A stretch of 64,000 bases of DNA from an uncultured Aquimarina sp. (GTDB lineage Bacteria; Bacteroidota; Bacteroidia; Flavobacteriales; Flavobacteriaceae): contig NZ_CANMQT010000001.1 of assembly GCF_947500065.1 (NCBI RefSeq), forward strand, positions 930,001 to 994,000, in the 5' to 3' direction. Below the pieces are notes generated by a model, which made no database searches, was not told the DNA's origin, and saw only the letters and a program-made list of their open reading frames with translations. Below, in pieces: positions 54,286-63,597 of the stretch. The stretch's first letter is position 1. The number at the start of each line of letters is the position of its first letter. The translations under genes were made by a program, and so were the position numbers.

Positions 54286-55254
54286 ATGTCCAGAATTCTA
54301 ACAGGAGTCCAAAGTACAGGAACCCCCCATTTAGGAAACTTATTAGGAGCAATTATTCCAGCAATTCATATGGCTAATCAGCCAGAGAATGATTCCTTCT
54401 TATTTATTGCAGATATGCATTCTTTAACACAGATTAAAGATGCCAAAACACTAAGAGAAAACACCTACTCTACTGCTGCAACTTGGCTCGCTTTTGGTTT
54501 GAATATAGAAAAAACGGTTTTTTATCGTCAGAGTGATATCCCTCAGGTAACAGAATTGTCATGGTATCTTAGTTGTTTCTTTCCGTACCAAAGATTAACC
54601 CTTGCACATTCTTTTAAAGATAAAGCAGATCGATTAGAAGATGTCAATGCGGGGTTGTTTACCTATCCAATGCTTATGGCTGCAGATATTTTGCTATATG
54701 ATGCAGAGGTTGTACCAGTAGGAAAAGATCAAGAACAACATATAGAAATGACCAGAAACGTTGCAGAACGTATGCATAATCAGGTTGGAGAGCTTTTTGT
54801 ATTACCAGAAGCACAATTTCAGAAAGAAACTATGTATGTTCCAGGAACGGATGGAGCTAAAATGAGTAAGTCCAAAGGCAATACGATCAATCTCTTTTTA
54901 TCAGATAAAAAGTTACGTAAAAATGTTATGGGTATCCAAACAGACAGTACTCCAATGGAAGAGCCTAAAAACCCTGATACTTGTAATGTATTTGCTTTAT
55001 ATCAATTAGTAGCGTCAGAAGAGCAATTATCAGAAATGCGGGCAAATTATTCAGGAGGAAATTATGGGTATGGTCATGCAAAACAAGCGTTGTATGAAGT
55101 CTTAATCAACAAGTTCTCTGAAGAACGCGAACGCTATAACTACTATATGAATAACCTAGAAGAAATAGATAAAGCGCTAGCTATAGGTGCTAAAAAAGCA
55201 TCAGAAGTTGCAAATCAAGTACTTTCTAGGGTACGTGAAAAAGTTGGTTATTAA
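54286..55254 (+). CDS. trpS: Tryptophan-tRNA ligase
   Basis: 322 residues. Class-I motifs TPHLGNLLGA (HIGH-like) and AKMSKSKGN (KMSKS), with FPYQRLTLAHSFKDKADRLEDVNAGLFTYPMLMAADIL typical of TrpRS. A 30-base palindromic terminator follows the stop. Confidence 0.97.
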   Translation: MSRILTGVQSTGTPHLGNLLGAIIPAIHMANQPENDSFLFIADMHSLTQIKDAKTLRENTYSTAATWLAFGLNIEKTVFYRQSDIPQVTELSWYLSCFFPYQRLTLAHSFKDKADRLEDVNAGLFTYPMLMAADILLYDAEVVPVGKDQEQHIEMTRNVAERMHNQVGELFVLPEAQFQKETMYVPGTDGAKMSKSKGNTINLFLSDKKLRKNVMGIQTDSTPMEEPKNPDTCNVFALYQLVASEEQLSEMRANYSGGNYGYGHAKQALYEVLINKFSEERERYNYYMNNLEEIDKALAIGAKKASEVANQVLSRVREKVGY

Positions 55255-55295
55255 AATATAACAAACCGATAAATCCAGCTATTACATATAGAATA

Positions 55296-55325
55296 AAAGC
55301 AGACTCTTGATCAAGAGTCTGCTTT
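55296..55325. terminator. Bidirectional terminator (30-base perfect palindrome)
   Basis: AAAGCAGACTCTTGA with TCAAGAGTCTGCTTT, without a loop beyond the centre. It ends trpS on the plus strand and the lipoprotein at 55346 on the minus strand. Confidence 0.85.
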
Positions 55326-55345
55326 CTTTTAAGACACGTTCACTA

Positions 55346-56002
55346 CTAAAACCCTGTTTCTGTTATAAACAATACATTATATGTTTTGTTTTCTTTATTA
55401 AAAACAACAGGATACTTACCAGACTCAATAACATTTCCTCTTAATCCTAATTTCTTGGCTACTTCTCGATCCAGAACTATCTTATTTTCCAGATAAAACA
55501 CATCTGATTCTCGCTGTGGTTGTGAATAAAATTGTACGCCCAATACATTTTCATTCATTGCAAATGGAATCGCTTCTGTTTTCTCATCTATTCTCATTTC
55601 ATAAATGTCTTTAAAGGATCTGAACTCTCGTGGATCAATTTTTTCTACAAGGATCCAGGGATCTAGAAACTCCAATCCACAGGGAACCAGTTGACAAGGG
55701 TCCCAAATAATGGGTGGAAGTTCAAATATTAAATTAGGGTCTGGAAAACATTCTACAATGACGCAGATCCTTCCTGGATCAAATTGACAGGTTTGATTTC
55801 CAGTAATAGGATGAAGGACACTTCTGGCGTTAAATTGAAGTGTAAATTTACAAAACTCTCCAGATGCTTTTCCTTGTGCAGCGATAGTTTCCTGTTCCAA
55901 CATCGCTTCGGGAGTTACTACTTCTTCCGTAATGTTTTCTTTTTGGCAAGCTACCAAAGAAATCAGCATCGCCCCAATAATTACTAATGATTGTTTTTTC
56001 AT
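55346..56002 (-). CDS. Cys/Trp-rich lipoprotein, paralogue A
   Basis: 218 residues. Lipobox SLVACQKEN (Cys19). The central region ICVIVECFPDPNLIFELPPI, then IWDPCQLVPCGLEFLDPW and KIDPREFRSF, recurs in the lipoprotein at 59778-60392 (LIYDPCWFVPCWIDIFDPW, KLDPRDFVSF); the C-terminal KKLGLRGNVIESGKYPVV is also shared. I do not recognise the family. Its 5' leader carries a long hairpin 33-88 bases before the ATG, like its paralogue. Confidence 0.75.
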   Translation of the reverse strand: MKKQSLVIIGAMLISLVACQKENITEEVVTPEAMLEQETIAAQGKASGEFCKFTLQFNARSVLHPITGNQTCQFDPGRICVIVECFPDPNLIFELPPIIWDPCQLVPCGLEFLDPWILVEKIDPREFRSFKDIYEMRIDEKTEAIPFAMNENVLGVQFYSQPQRESDVFYLENKIVLDREVAKKLGLRGNVIESGKYPVVFNKENKTYNVLFITETGF

Positions 56003-56034
56003 GATTACATGGTTTTAAAAGTTAAAAAATAAAA

Positions 56035-56090
56035 AAAGAACCCCAAGACCATTTTCAGCTGTTGACAGCTGTGGTCTAGTGAGGTTCTTT
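56035..56090 (-). promoter_or_regulatory. Terminator-like leader hairpin of paralogue A
   Basis: AAAGAACC (56035-56042) with GGTTCTTT (56083-56090), AGACCA with TGGTCT, and an inner CAGCTG-TTGA-CAGCTG. On the minus strand a T run follows. Only about 33 bases remain to the ATG, too few for a promoter, so the hairpin is probably inside the transcript. It could alternatively terminate the hydrolase gene at 56184 upstream. Confidence 0.55.
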
Positions 56091-56183
56091 GATCATTAGT
56101 ATATACTTATATGAAGAGGTAAACATTTTGAAGACACTTATTTTCAAAAATATTATTCTTGATATAAAAAGCGATCTATATAT

Positions 56184-57656
56184 TTATCGAACTGAATCTC
56201 CTTTATACAACTGTACCTCTAGTAATTCATGCCTTTCCCCTATTTTTATAGGGTCATCACCTTCTTTATTTTTTAAATGTCTATCGAAAAAAGAAGTTAC
56301 CAGTTCTGTGGTAATTTTCATTCCCAATTTAGGCTCAATTGGTCCAGTTCCTGCAATCGATCGTATCGGAATCATAAAAGGAATATCCATAAAATTTGGA
56401 TGACCCGATTTAAGTAATTTACTTTTATAAAAATAATCAGTACTCTTGTTTGCATAAACATGAGAATTAATATCCTGATGTTCCGCTGGCCAATCTGCAG
56501 AAATATATAAGAATGGTTTGTGGTAAATAGTATCCATCATTTCGCCCCACTGAATTCCATCAATATTGGCAGCGGCTTTTATTCTATTATCTGTTATTGT
56601 TGCTTGACCAGCTGCACCACCTCCACGAGAATGGCCAAAAACTCCAATTTTATCCAAGTCTAGTCTATCTTTAAAAAAACCGTTATCGTTGCAATTTTCT
56701 AGTATATCTATTACAGAAACCAAATCATTAGACCATCTCTTTACTATTTTAGTCACAACATAATCTTTAGAAGCCTCTCTAATTATTCTATGACGCTCGT
56801 CAAAAGGAATATCCTGTAAAAAGGCATTCTTTATCGGCGTAATATGTTCCATAGATCCCGCATCTTCTCTTGACTGATAGTCATAATCGAAAAACTTCAT
56901 AGTCCCATCAGGAAACGTAGTTCCTAAACTTTCATAGGTATGTGTAACGTTTATAATAATATATCCGTGACTTGCAATTTCTGTCAATAAAGAATAATAA
57001 CCAGAGGACATTGAACCATAACCAGGAGAAAAAATCAAAACAGGAAACGTTTCTTTTTCAATAGGTACATCTGGATAAACATCTGTTTTAATACGATCTA
57101 GATAATTTATTGTAAATGGAGGTAAAACTCCCATGCTATATTTTTTAATGAAACCTATCCGGTTTGCATCATCAATATATGTTTCCCTTTTTACATCAGA
57201 AATATGTTTTGTAGGATACCATACCTTAACCATCAACTCTCGTTTATCTAAAGAATCTTTAGTTATCAACTCCTCTCGATCCGTCTGTATATGTATCCAT
57301 TTACTTCCCACAGAATAAGCTCCAGTTGGTTCTGGTAGTGAAAAAACTGGAAGTACTATTGGTGAAATCCAACCAACAATCAATAACATTATTAAACTTG
57401 AATACCCCAAACCTCTAACGAATGTTAATTTAAAAGGCTTATTTATATTGACTACGTACATTCTACACATCAAGATTAAGACTAGAAAATATCCAGGAAT
57501 CATTTGCCAACGCCAGCCTTCAACACTAAGATGTAAGATCAATACAACCCATATTGAAATTATCCAATACTTCTTAGGGATTACTTTCATGGACTGACGC
57601 TTTACAAATGGTAAAACTGTTACTATAATTAATAATATAATCTCGAAAACTCTCAT
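56184..57656 (-). CDS. Membrane-anchored alpha/beta-hydrolase (PAF-acetylhydrolase-like)
   Basis: 490 residues. Four N-terminal membrane segments (about 1-20, 28-45, 50-68, 86-112), then a hydrolase domain from ~125: nucleophile in GVFGHSRGGGAAGQA, VLIFSPGYGSMSSGYYSLLTEIASHGYIIINV (platelet-activating-factor acetylhydrolase/dienelactone-like), acid near FLYISADWPAEHQD and His in GHPNFMD. Probably a lipid or ester hydrolase in the inner membrane with an active site in the periplasm. Transcribed toward the paralogue A lipoprotein. Confidence 0.85.
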   Translation of the reverse strand: MRVFEIILLIIVTVLPFVKRQSMKVIPKKYWIISIWVVLILHLSVEGWRWQMIPGYFLVLILMCRMYVVNINKPFKLTFVRGLGYSSLIMLLIVGWISPIVLPVFSLPEPTGAYSVGSKWIHIQTDREELITKDSLDKRELMVKVWYPTKHISDVKRETYIDDANRIGFIKKYSMGVLPPFTINYLDRIKTDVYPDVPIEKETFPVLIFSPGYGSMSSGYYSLLTEIASHGYIIINVTHTYESLGTTFPDGTMKFFDYDYQSREDAGSMEHITPIKNAFLQDIPFDERHRIIREASKDYVVTKIVKRWSNDLVSVIDILENCNDNGFFKDRLDLDKIGVFGHSRGGGAAGQATITDNRIKAAANIDGIQWGEMMDTIYHKPFLYISADWPAEHQDINSHVYANKSTDYFYKSKLLKSGHPNFMDIPFMIPIRSIAGTGPIEPKLGMKITTELVTSFFDRHLKNKEGDDPIKIGERHELLEVQLYKGDSVR

Positions 57657-57795
57657 TTCTTAAAGGCTAAACATTTATATATTACAAGATTCCTAAAATA
57701 ATTCTAACATTAACTTTTAGGCGATAAACGACTTATTTAGCTCCTTTTTCTCCCCTTTTAGTGCTTTCAAAATTAAACTGTCCAATAAAATTTAA

Positions 57796-57811
57796 AACTA
57801 AAACATTAGTT
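57796..57811. promoter_or_regulatory. BlaI operator, site 1
   Basis: AACTAA-AACA-TTAGTT, perfect six-base half-sites, spacer 4. Confidence 0.6.
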
Positions 57812-57812
57812 C

Positions 57813-57830
57813 AAACTAAATATTTAGTTT
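57813..57830. promoter_or_regulatory. BlaI operator, site 2
   Basis: AAACTAAATATTTAGTTT is a perfect 18-base palindrome; contains CTAA-N4-TTAG. Confidence 0.75.
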
Positions 57831-57842
57831 ATATTAGCGTTC

Positions 57843-57864
57843 TCAAACTAAGATTTTAGTTTGA
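57843..57864. promoter_or_regulatory. BlaI operator, site 3
   Basis: TCAAACTAA-GATT-TTAGTTTGA has perfect nine-base half-sites, 20 bases before the blaI start. Confidence 0.75.
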
Positions 57865-57883
57865 ATTTCAAAAAAAGAAACGT

Positions 57884-58246
57884 ATGAAACAGTTAACCAA
57901 AGCAGAAGAAGATATTATGAAAATCTTATGGGGTTTACATGAAGGTAGTGTTCAAGAAGTTCTTGAACAATTACCAGAACCAAAACCTGCATACAATACT
58001 GTTTCCACAATTGTAAGAATCTTGGAAGATAAAGGCTTTGTTAATTATAGAAAAGAAGGAAGAATCCATATTTATATTCCTCTTGTTAAAAAAACAGAGT
58101 ATAGCAACCAAAGCATTAACAAGTTAATTGACGGATATTTTCAGGGATCTTTTAAGAGTATGGTTTCATTTTTTATGAAGAAAAATGACATTAGCATTTC
58201 AGAAATGGAAGCAGCAATGAGAGAAATTAATAAAGAAGAAGAGTAA
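57884..58246 (+). CDS. BlaI/MecI/CopY-family repressor
   Basis: 120 residues. Winged-helix DNA-binding domain MKQLTKAEEDIMKILWGLHEGSVQEVLEQL and PAYNTVSTIVRILEDKGFVNYRKEGRIHIYIPL, then a short dimerisation tail. One base before the M56 peptidase gene. Three palindromic sites precede it, so it represses itself and the peptidase; in Staphylococcus the pair senses beta-lactams. No beta-lactamase gene is present here. Confidence 0.93.
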   Translation: MKQLTKAEEDIMKILWGLHEGSVQEVLEQLPEPKPAYNTVSTIVRILEDKGFVNYRKEGRIHIYIPLVKKTEYSNQSINKLIDGYFQGSFKSMVSFFMKKNDISISEMEAAMREINKEEE

Positions 58247-58247
58247 T

Positions 58248-59693
58248 ATGATACATTATATACTACAAATCATAGCATTTCAACTGCTTTTTTTAGTAAC
58301 CTATGATCTATTTCTAAAAAAAGAAACATTTTTTAACTGGAATCGAGCTTATCTCCTTATAACTCCAATTTTAAGCTTTCTACTTCCACTGATTCGATTA
58401 GATTTCATAAGACAACGTATCCCAACAGCATACAATATACAATTACCAGAAGTGCTTATTACAGATTCTCCAATGCAGGTACATCTTCTACCCGAAGTAG
58501 TAATCGGATCCGGAAGTGGATTATCAAATTACCTATCTCTAATACCAATCTTTGGATATTTATGGTATTTAGGGATCGCAGCCAGTTTGTTTTTATTTAT
58601 TTATAAAATTTTCAAAATATTTAAATTAAGAAGGTCAGGAACTAAAATAAACGCCAAAAAAATCACCCTTGTTTCTTTACCAAATACTAATACTGCGTTT
58701 TCTTTTTTTAATACGATTTATATAGGAAGTGATCTTTCGGAAATAAAGAAAACTAATGTGATTGTACATGAGAAAATTCACGTAAAAGAATACCATTCTA
58801 TAGACCTTATTTTCTTTGAGATATTACGAATTCTATTTTGGTTTAACCCACTAGTATACATATATCAGAATAGAATGGCCATGTTACAGGAATACATAGC
58901 AGATGCTAAAGCTATAGCCGAAACTAACAAAAAAGAATACTATCAGGATCTACTATCTCAGGTTTTCCAAACAGAAAAAATTTCATTTATTAATACATTT
59001 TTCAATCATTCATTAATTAAAAATCGACTTGTTATGTTACAAAAATCAAAATCAAGAAAAATCTTTCAATTAAAGTATCTATTATTAGTGCCTGTAGTTT
59101 GTATGATGCTAGTATACACTTCATGCACAGAAGATGCAAATGCTCAATCAATTCAAAATTCAGAAAATATAGATTCTTCAAAGAGTCTTTTGATACAGAA
59201 AATAGAGGCCGTAAAAGAGCAGATAGCTGTTCAAGGTAATGTAAGTCCCGAAGAAGAAAAAGCTTTAAAAGTGTTATCCGCTTTGGTGAGTGGTGATATT
59301 TCAAACGAACAATACAAAGATATAACAGATGCTTTAGAAATACCTTTTGGAGTTATAGAGAAGGTTCCTGTCTATCCTGGTTGTGAGAATCTATCACAGA
59401 CAGAAGCAAAAAAATGTTTTTCTAAAAATGTTTCACAACTAGTTGGCAGTCAATTTAATATAAAACTTGGAAAAACATTAGGTCTTAAGGGTCGTCAAAA
59501 AATTAAAGTAAAATTCAAAATTGACAACAAAGGTAATATTGTTGATATTGCAGCAAGAGCTTCTCTACCACAATTAGAAACTGAAGCAATACGCGTTATT
59601 AATCAATTACCTAAGATGACACCAGGAGTTCAGGATGGAGTCAATGTTAGTGTAATGTATTCTTTGCCCATAGTTTTTGACATAAAAGAATAA
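58248..59693 (+). CDS. BlaR1-type M56 metallopeptidase with TonB C-terminal domain
   Basis: 481 residues. Four membrane segments (~1-25, 33-52, 90-120, 280-300). Zinc motif in VIVHEKIHVKEYHSIDLIFF (HExxH) with AYIADAKA downstream. After the last membrane segment (VPVVCMMLVYTSC), the tail ends in a TonB-C-like domain (GRQKIKVKFKIDNKGNIVDI ... EAIRVINQLPKMTPGV). It lacks a penicillin-binding sensor; common in Bacteroidota. Probably cleaves the BlaI-type repressor in response to an envelope signal. Confidence 0.9.
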   Translation: MIHYILQIIAFQLLFLVTYDLFLKKETFFNWNRAYLLITPILSFLLPLIRLDFIRQRIPTAYNIQLPEVLITDSPMQVHLLPEVVIGSGSGLSNYLSLIPIFGYLWYLGIAASLFLFIYKIFKIFKLRRSGTKINAKKITLVSLPNTNTAFSFFNTIYIGSDLSEIKKTNVIVHEKIHVKEYHSIDLIFFEILRILFWFNPLVYIYQNRMAMLQEYIADAKAIAETNKKEYYQDLLSQVFQTEKISFINTFFNHSLIKNRLVMLQKSKSRKIFQLKYLLLVPVVCMMLVYTSCTEDANAQSIQNSENIDSSKSLLIQKIEAVKEQIAVQGNVSPEEEKALKVLSALVSGDISNEQYKDITDALEIPFGVIEKVPVYPGCENLSQTEAKKCFSKNVSQLVGSQFNIKLGKTLGLKGRQKIKVKFKIDNKGNIVDIAARASLPQLETEAIRVINQLPKMTPGVQDGVNVSVMYSLPIVFDIKE

Positions 59694-59716
59694 TAATCTC
59701 ATCATCAATCAAAATT

Positions 59717-59756
59717 AAAGGGCTGGTTATCTAAAAAGCTAACCAGCCCTTTTTAT
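59717..59756 (+). terminator. Intrinsic terminator of the blaI-blaR1 operon
   Basis: AAAGGGCTGGTTA (59717-59729) pairs with TAACCAGCCCTTT (59740-59752), ten-base loop, T-rich run follows. Probably serves the convergent gene as well. Confidence 0.88.
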
Positions 59757-59777
59757 TGCCAACATTTTCAACTCATA

Positions 59778-60392
59778 TTAGCGTTCGAAACCTTTCTCTA
59801 CAGCTAGAATAACATTAAAAGTTCCATTCTCCTTATTAACAATTACTGGATATTTACCTGCTTTTACTACATTACCCTGTAATCCTAATTCTTTAGAGGT
59901 TTCTGCATTAAGAAGAAGATCTTCTTCTATTCTAAAAACATCTCCATCTATAAGCCCCTCTTGTTCATAAACTTGTAATCCCGCTATTCTTTCGTTTAAC
60001 GCAAAAGGAATTGCTCCTTCTCTTGGGTTAATATCCAATTCCAGTTTATCTCTAAATGAAACAAAATCTCTTGGATCTAGTTTTTCATAAATTATCCAAG
60101 GATCAAAAATATCAATCCAACAAGGCACAAACCAACATGGGTCATATATAAGATCTGGAATACAGATTTTATAAATTTCACATATTCCTGGAAATTGTTT
60201 ATAACATTTACCTTGAAATTTCAGACCATTTTCTATCAGGTAAAAACACCTGCCGGATCGTTTACTTTCGGTTTCTATCAAATTATTAACTTCTGTTGAT
60301 TCTACTTCGGTTTTTTCTTCTATAGTTTCTCTTTCACAAGCGTAGAATACCCCAATGGTTATTGCTACCACTAAAAAAAATACTTTTTTCAT
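59778..60392 (-). CDS. Cys/Trp-rich lipoprotein, paralogue B
   Basis: 204 residues from the ATG at 60392 (MKKVFFLVVAITIGVFYACE); a start at 60512 would read through the leader hairpin and is rejected. The shared core is described for paralogue A at 55346. Cys at DPCWFVPCW and FYLIENGLKF-region suggest disulfides. It sits beyond the blaI-blaR1 pair, so the paralogues flank that locus. The leader has a terminator-like hairpin about 32 bases upstream. Confidence 0.75.
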   Translation of the reverse strand: MKKVFFLVVAITIGVFYACERETIEEKTEVESTEVNNLIETESKRSGRCFYLIENGLKFQGKCYKQFPGICEIYKICIPDLIYDPCWFVPCWIDIFDPWIIYEKLDPRDFVSFRDKLELDINPREGAIPFALNERIAGLQVYEQEGLIDGDVFRIEEDLLLNAETSKELGLQGNVVKAGKYPVIVNKENGTFNVILAVEKGFER

Positions 60393-60423
60393 ATTATTTG
60401 GTTTTAAGATTAGAATAAAAAGT

Positions 60424-60464
60424 CCCCATGACAATTGGGCGTTGGCATTCCAATTGCTATGGGG
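60424..60464 (-). promoter_or_regulatory. Terminator-like leader hairpin of paralogue B
   Basis: CCCCAT (60424-60429) with ATGGGG (60459-60464) and CAATTGG (60432-60438) with CCAATTG (60450-60456). On the minus strand ACTTTTTATT follows, and 31 bases remain before the ATG. It could also be the pheS-operon terminator. Confidence 0.55.
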
Positions 60465-60563
60465 AAATATGAAGCTAAAGTAAAGTCTATTTAGACGTAA
60501 TACACGGGGCATTTAACTGTTTATCAATAAGTTAATTGCCTAATAATATTATAAAAGTGAAGT

Positions 60564-60959
60564 TTATGAAACTAAGACTCCTCGCTGCTCCATCACTGGC
60601 AGCTCCTGAAAAGCGTTTTCATTAATAGTGTTTTCTCTAAAGATATATTTTTTATCGTACATTTTTCCATCTCCAAAGAACGTTACAGAGAATTCATTAT
60701 TCATGGTGAACAACTCTTCTTGAATCATTTCGATTTTAGCAGATGATTTAGCCATTACGTTTCCTAAATCATGTCTTAACAATGAGGTTTTTCTTTCAGT
60801 ATCGTATCCTTTCGTTACTACTAATACTGTTTCGATAGAAATATCTTTATCATTAATGATATATGAATTCCATTCATCATCGCCAGATTCTTCATTCCAT
60901 TCCTTGACAACGGCAATGTAGACATTTTCTACAACTGGTATTTCAATATCCTTTTTCAA
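60564..60959 (-). CDS. PheS-linked conserved flavobacterial protein
   Basis: 131 residues. The frame opens with TTG directly after the pheS stop (TAA-TTG), giving MKKDIEIPVVENVYIAVVKEW if initiated with Met. Beta-rich, with LLRHDLGNVMAKSSAKIEMIQ. This small protein always seems to trail pheS in Flavobacteriaceae; no function known. There is no ATG at the 5' end, so either TTG is used or translation couples to PheS. Confidence 0.75.
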   Translation of the reverse strand: MKKDIEIPVVENVYIAVVKEWNEESGDDEWNSYIINDKDISIETVLVVTKGYDTERKTSLLRHDLGNVMAKSSAKIEMIQEELFTMNNEFSVTFFGDGKMYDKKYIFRENTINENAFQELPVMEQRGVLVS

Positions 60960-61979
60960 TTATAACGCCGATTTAAATTGTTCTAGAAAACGTACATCGT
61001 TTTCACTTAACATTCTTATATCAGAAACCCCATATAATAATAGTGCTATACGATCGATTCCCATACCAAAAGCAAATCCACTATACTCCTCAGGATCAAT
61101 ATTACAATTTTTTAATACATTAGGATCTACCATTCCACAACCCATAATCTCTAACCAACCCGTTCCTTTGGTCATTTTATAATCTGTTTCGGTTTCTAAT
61201 CCCCAATACACATCTACCTCAGCACTTGGCTCGGTAAAAGGAAAGTATGATGGACGTAATCTAATCTTAGATTTCCCAAACATTTCTGTAGTGAAATATT
61301 GTAATGTTTGCTTAAGATCCGCAAACGAAACATCTTTATCAATATATAACCCTTCTACTTGATGGAAGAAACAATGAGATCTAGCAGAAATTGCTTCATT
61401 ACGATATACTCTTCCTGGAGAAATAGTTCTTATTGGTGGTTTATTCTCTTCCATATACCGTACCTGAACAGAAGAAGTATGTGTACGCAACAAAATATCA
61501 GGATCCGTTTGAATAAAAAACGTGTCCTGCATATCACGTGCTGGATGATATTCTGGTAAATTAAGTGCTGTAAAATTATGCCAATCATCTTCAATTTCTG
61601 GCCCTTCACTTACATTAAATCCAATACGTGAAAATATATCTATAATTTGATTCTTTACTAAAGAAATTGGATGACGTGATCCTAAAGCAATAGGTTCTGA
61701 TGGACGTGTTAAATCTCCATATACACCTTTTTCTTCATCTTTAGATTCTAACTCGTCCTTTAAAGATTCAACCTTTTGTTTTACTTTATTCTGAAGATTA
61801 TTAATCGTTTGACCAAATTCCTTTTTCTGATCATTAGCGACGTTTTTAAACTCTTCAAAATAATCTTTAATAATCCCTTTTCGGCCTAAAAATTTTATTC
61901 TAAATACTTCAACTTCTTCTTTGGTCTTAGCAGTGAAATCCTCAACTTCCGAGATATACTCTTTAATCTTATCGATCAT
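60960..61979 (-). CDS. pheS: Phenylalanine-tRNA ligase alpha subunit
   Basis: 339 residues. N-terminal coiled coil (~35-90), then class-II motif 1-3: [45 protein letters not shown] and [24 protein letters not shown]. Forms the heterotetramer with PheT, which is not in the window. The next gene starts at the stop codon. Confidence 0.97.
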   Translation of the reverse strand: MIDKIKEYISEVEDFTAKTKEEVEVFRIKFLGRKGIIKDYFEEFKNVANDQKKEFGQTINNLQNKVKQKVESLKDELESKDEEKGVYGDLTRPSEPIALGSRHPISLVKNQIIDIFSRIGFNVSEGPEIEDDWHNFTALNLPEYHPARDMQDTFFIQTDPDILLRTHTSSVQVRYMEENKPPIRTISPGRVYRNEAISARSHCFFHQVEGLYIDKDVSFADLKQTLQYFTTEMFGKSKIRLRPSYFPFTEPSAEVDVYWGLETETDYKMTKGTGWLEIMGCGMVDPNVLKNCNIDPEEYSGFAFGMGIDRIALLLYGVSDIRMLSENDVRFLEQFKSAL

Positions 61980-62023
61980 GATCTTTTTCTTAATAGAGGC
62001 GCAAATTTAACGAAATAAAATTA

Positions 62024-62054
62024 TAAAAAAACGCCTTCTTTTCAGAAAGCGTTT
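62024..62054 (-). terminator. Intrinsic terminator of the Kelch lipoprotein gene
   Basis: On the minus strand AAACGCTTTCT pairs imperfectly with AGAAGGCGTTT, then TTTT. Starts 23 bases after the Kelch stop. Confidence 0.75.
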
Positions 62055-62076
62055 ATGGTTTAAATAAAATAATATT

Positions 62077-63528
62077 TTAGTTTAAATCTGCTTCAAAAAT
62101 CTTGAATGTATAATCATTTTCAAAACCTGTGATCACATATAATTTATTTCTTACGACTGTAAGTTGTCTAAATCCTCCAAAAACAGGAGTATCTAGTTCA
62201 AAATCAACTTCTTCAAAAGAATTATCTTGTGTATTAAAGACTCCAAGAAACCCATTAAGCTCATCTATTTGACCATCATCATTATTATCGACCCAAATGC
62301 TTCCTCCAACACAAATAAGGTTTTGATATCTCCCTGTAAATGTATCATTTACAAGTTTTGTCATCGTTAAATTATCCCACTCATTTGTATACAGATCGTA
62401 TATCAAAATATCATCAGACCCGATAATATTATCAAAAAGGTTGTCCTGTCCTCCGAAAATATATAATTTATTATCTAAAATTTCTCCATCGGCCCAAAGC
62501 TTCTCCTTTGGCATACTTGTTACCTCAGAAAACTGATTTGTTAATGTATTAAATTTGTAAAGCTTATCAGAAACACCTTCAAACAAACTTCCTACAATAA
62601 AAATATCATCCCCAATTGTAGCAGTACCGTGTCTCGAAAATGAAGGATCATGTTCATATATTGTGGGTGATTCTAACATATCAGTGTCATATACATTTAT
62701 TGAATTACTAGATACAGAGACTAATCTGTTATTAATAATCTCCAATTCCTTAGTCGCAAATCCAGAAGGTTGGCAACTAATATTAATATCAAATTCTTTT
62801 GTATCTATGTCAAAACTTATAATATCCTCTTCTCTAAACTCACATCCTTCTGTAAAGACTTCTCCTCTTCTGGATATGTATAATTTATTATTTGCATTAG
62901 ATCCGGTAAATCCCAAAGTATTAGCAACACCTGGAAGATTTGATAGTGTATACTCTGCAACTTCCTTAAAGATTAAAGATTCCGGAATTATCGGTAAATC
63001 TGTTTCCAAAACCGGGCTTAGTGTAATTTCCAAAAATACACCTGTAGCCACTTCAATTTTTCCTGTTATAGAATTATCAGTTACAATAAAATCTGATAAA
63101 CCATTAAATCCGCTAAATGTATTTGGGTTTCCTTCTGGAATTTCGATACCCAACACTAATTCATCTTCGTATTTATCCATATAAATATCCTCCAAAGATG
63201 TGGCATTCCAGTTAACGGCTTCTCTTTGTTTCCAGATTACCGATGCATTTTCATTCGTTACATTAGGATTATCTTTTATTTCATTTGAAAAAATAAACAC
63301 ATCATCCTTAATATTATACTCATCAGAAACATCTAGAGAACCTGATTTACCCGGTGTTGTAATAATCGCCGTCTCGATACGCCAAGGTTTTTGTGAGTTG
63401 CTTGTAAGTATTTCGATAGTTGTATTGATATCACCCGTTTCATTGGTTGGATTTGCATCATCATCAGATCCACAAGAAATCATTAAAACGATTAAAGTTA
63501 GGTTAAGATAAGAAAGGAACTTATTCAT
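62077..63528 (-). CDS. Kelch-type beta-propeller lipoprotein
   Basis: 483 residues. Lipobox MISCGSDDDA (Cys19) with an acidic surface-export signal. Residues ~30-165 form a lipocalin-like domain (SQKPWRIETAI, DEYNIKDDVFIF), then a beta-propeller of about six Kelch units (for example DNKLYIFGGQDNLFDNI, YDLYTNEWDNLTMT) up to the end. Same general design as the Kelch lipoprotein at 991 but not close in sequence. Surface binding protein; ligand unknown. Confidence 0.85.
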   Translation of the reverse strand: MNKFLSYLNLTLIVLMISCGSDDDANPTNETGDINTTIEILTSNSQKPWRIETAIITTPGKSGSLDVSDEYNIKDDVFIFSNEIKDNPNVTNENASVIWKQREAVNWNATSLEDIYMDKYEDELVLGIEIPEGNPNTFSGFNGLSDFIVTDNSITGKIEVATGVFLEITLSPVLETDLPIIPESLIFKEVAEYTLSNLPGVANTLGFTGSNANNKLYISRRGEVFTEGCEFREEDIISFDIDTKEFDINISCQPSGFATKELEIINNRLVSVSSNSINVYDTDMLESPTIYEHDPSFSRHGTATIGDDIFIVGSLFEGVSDKLYKFNTLTNQFSEVTSMPKEKLWADGEILDNKLYIFGGQDNLFDNIIGSDDILIYDLYTNEWDNLTMTKLVNDTFTGRYQNLICVGGSIWVDNNDDGQIDELNGFLGVFNTQDNSFEEVDFELDTPVFGGFRQLTVVRNKLYVITGFENDYTFKIFEADLN

Positions 63529-63597
63529 TTTCAGTTTATTTTGGGTTTATAAAGTCGCAAAAATAAATAAATAAATAAAAACTTATAATAATTACTA

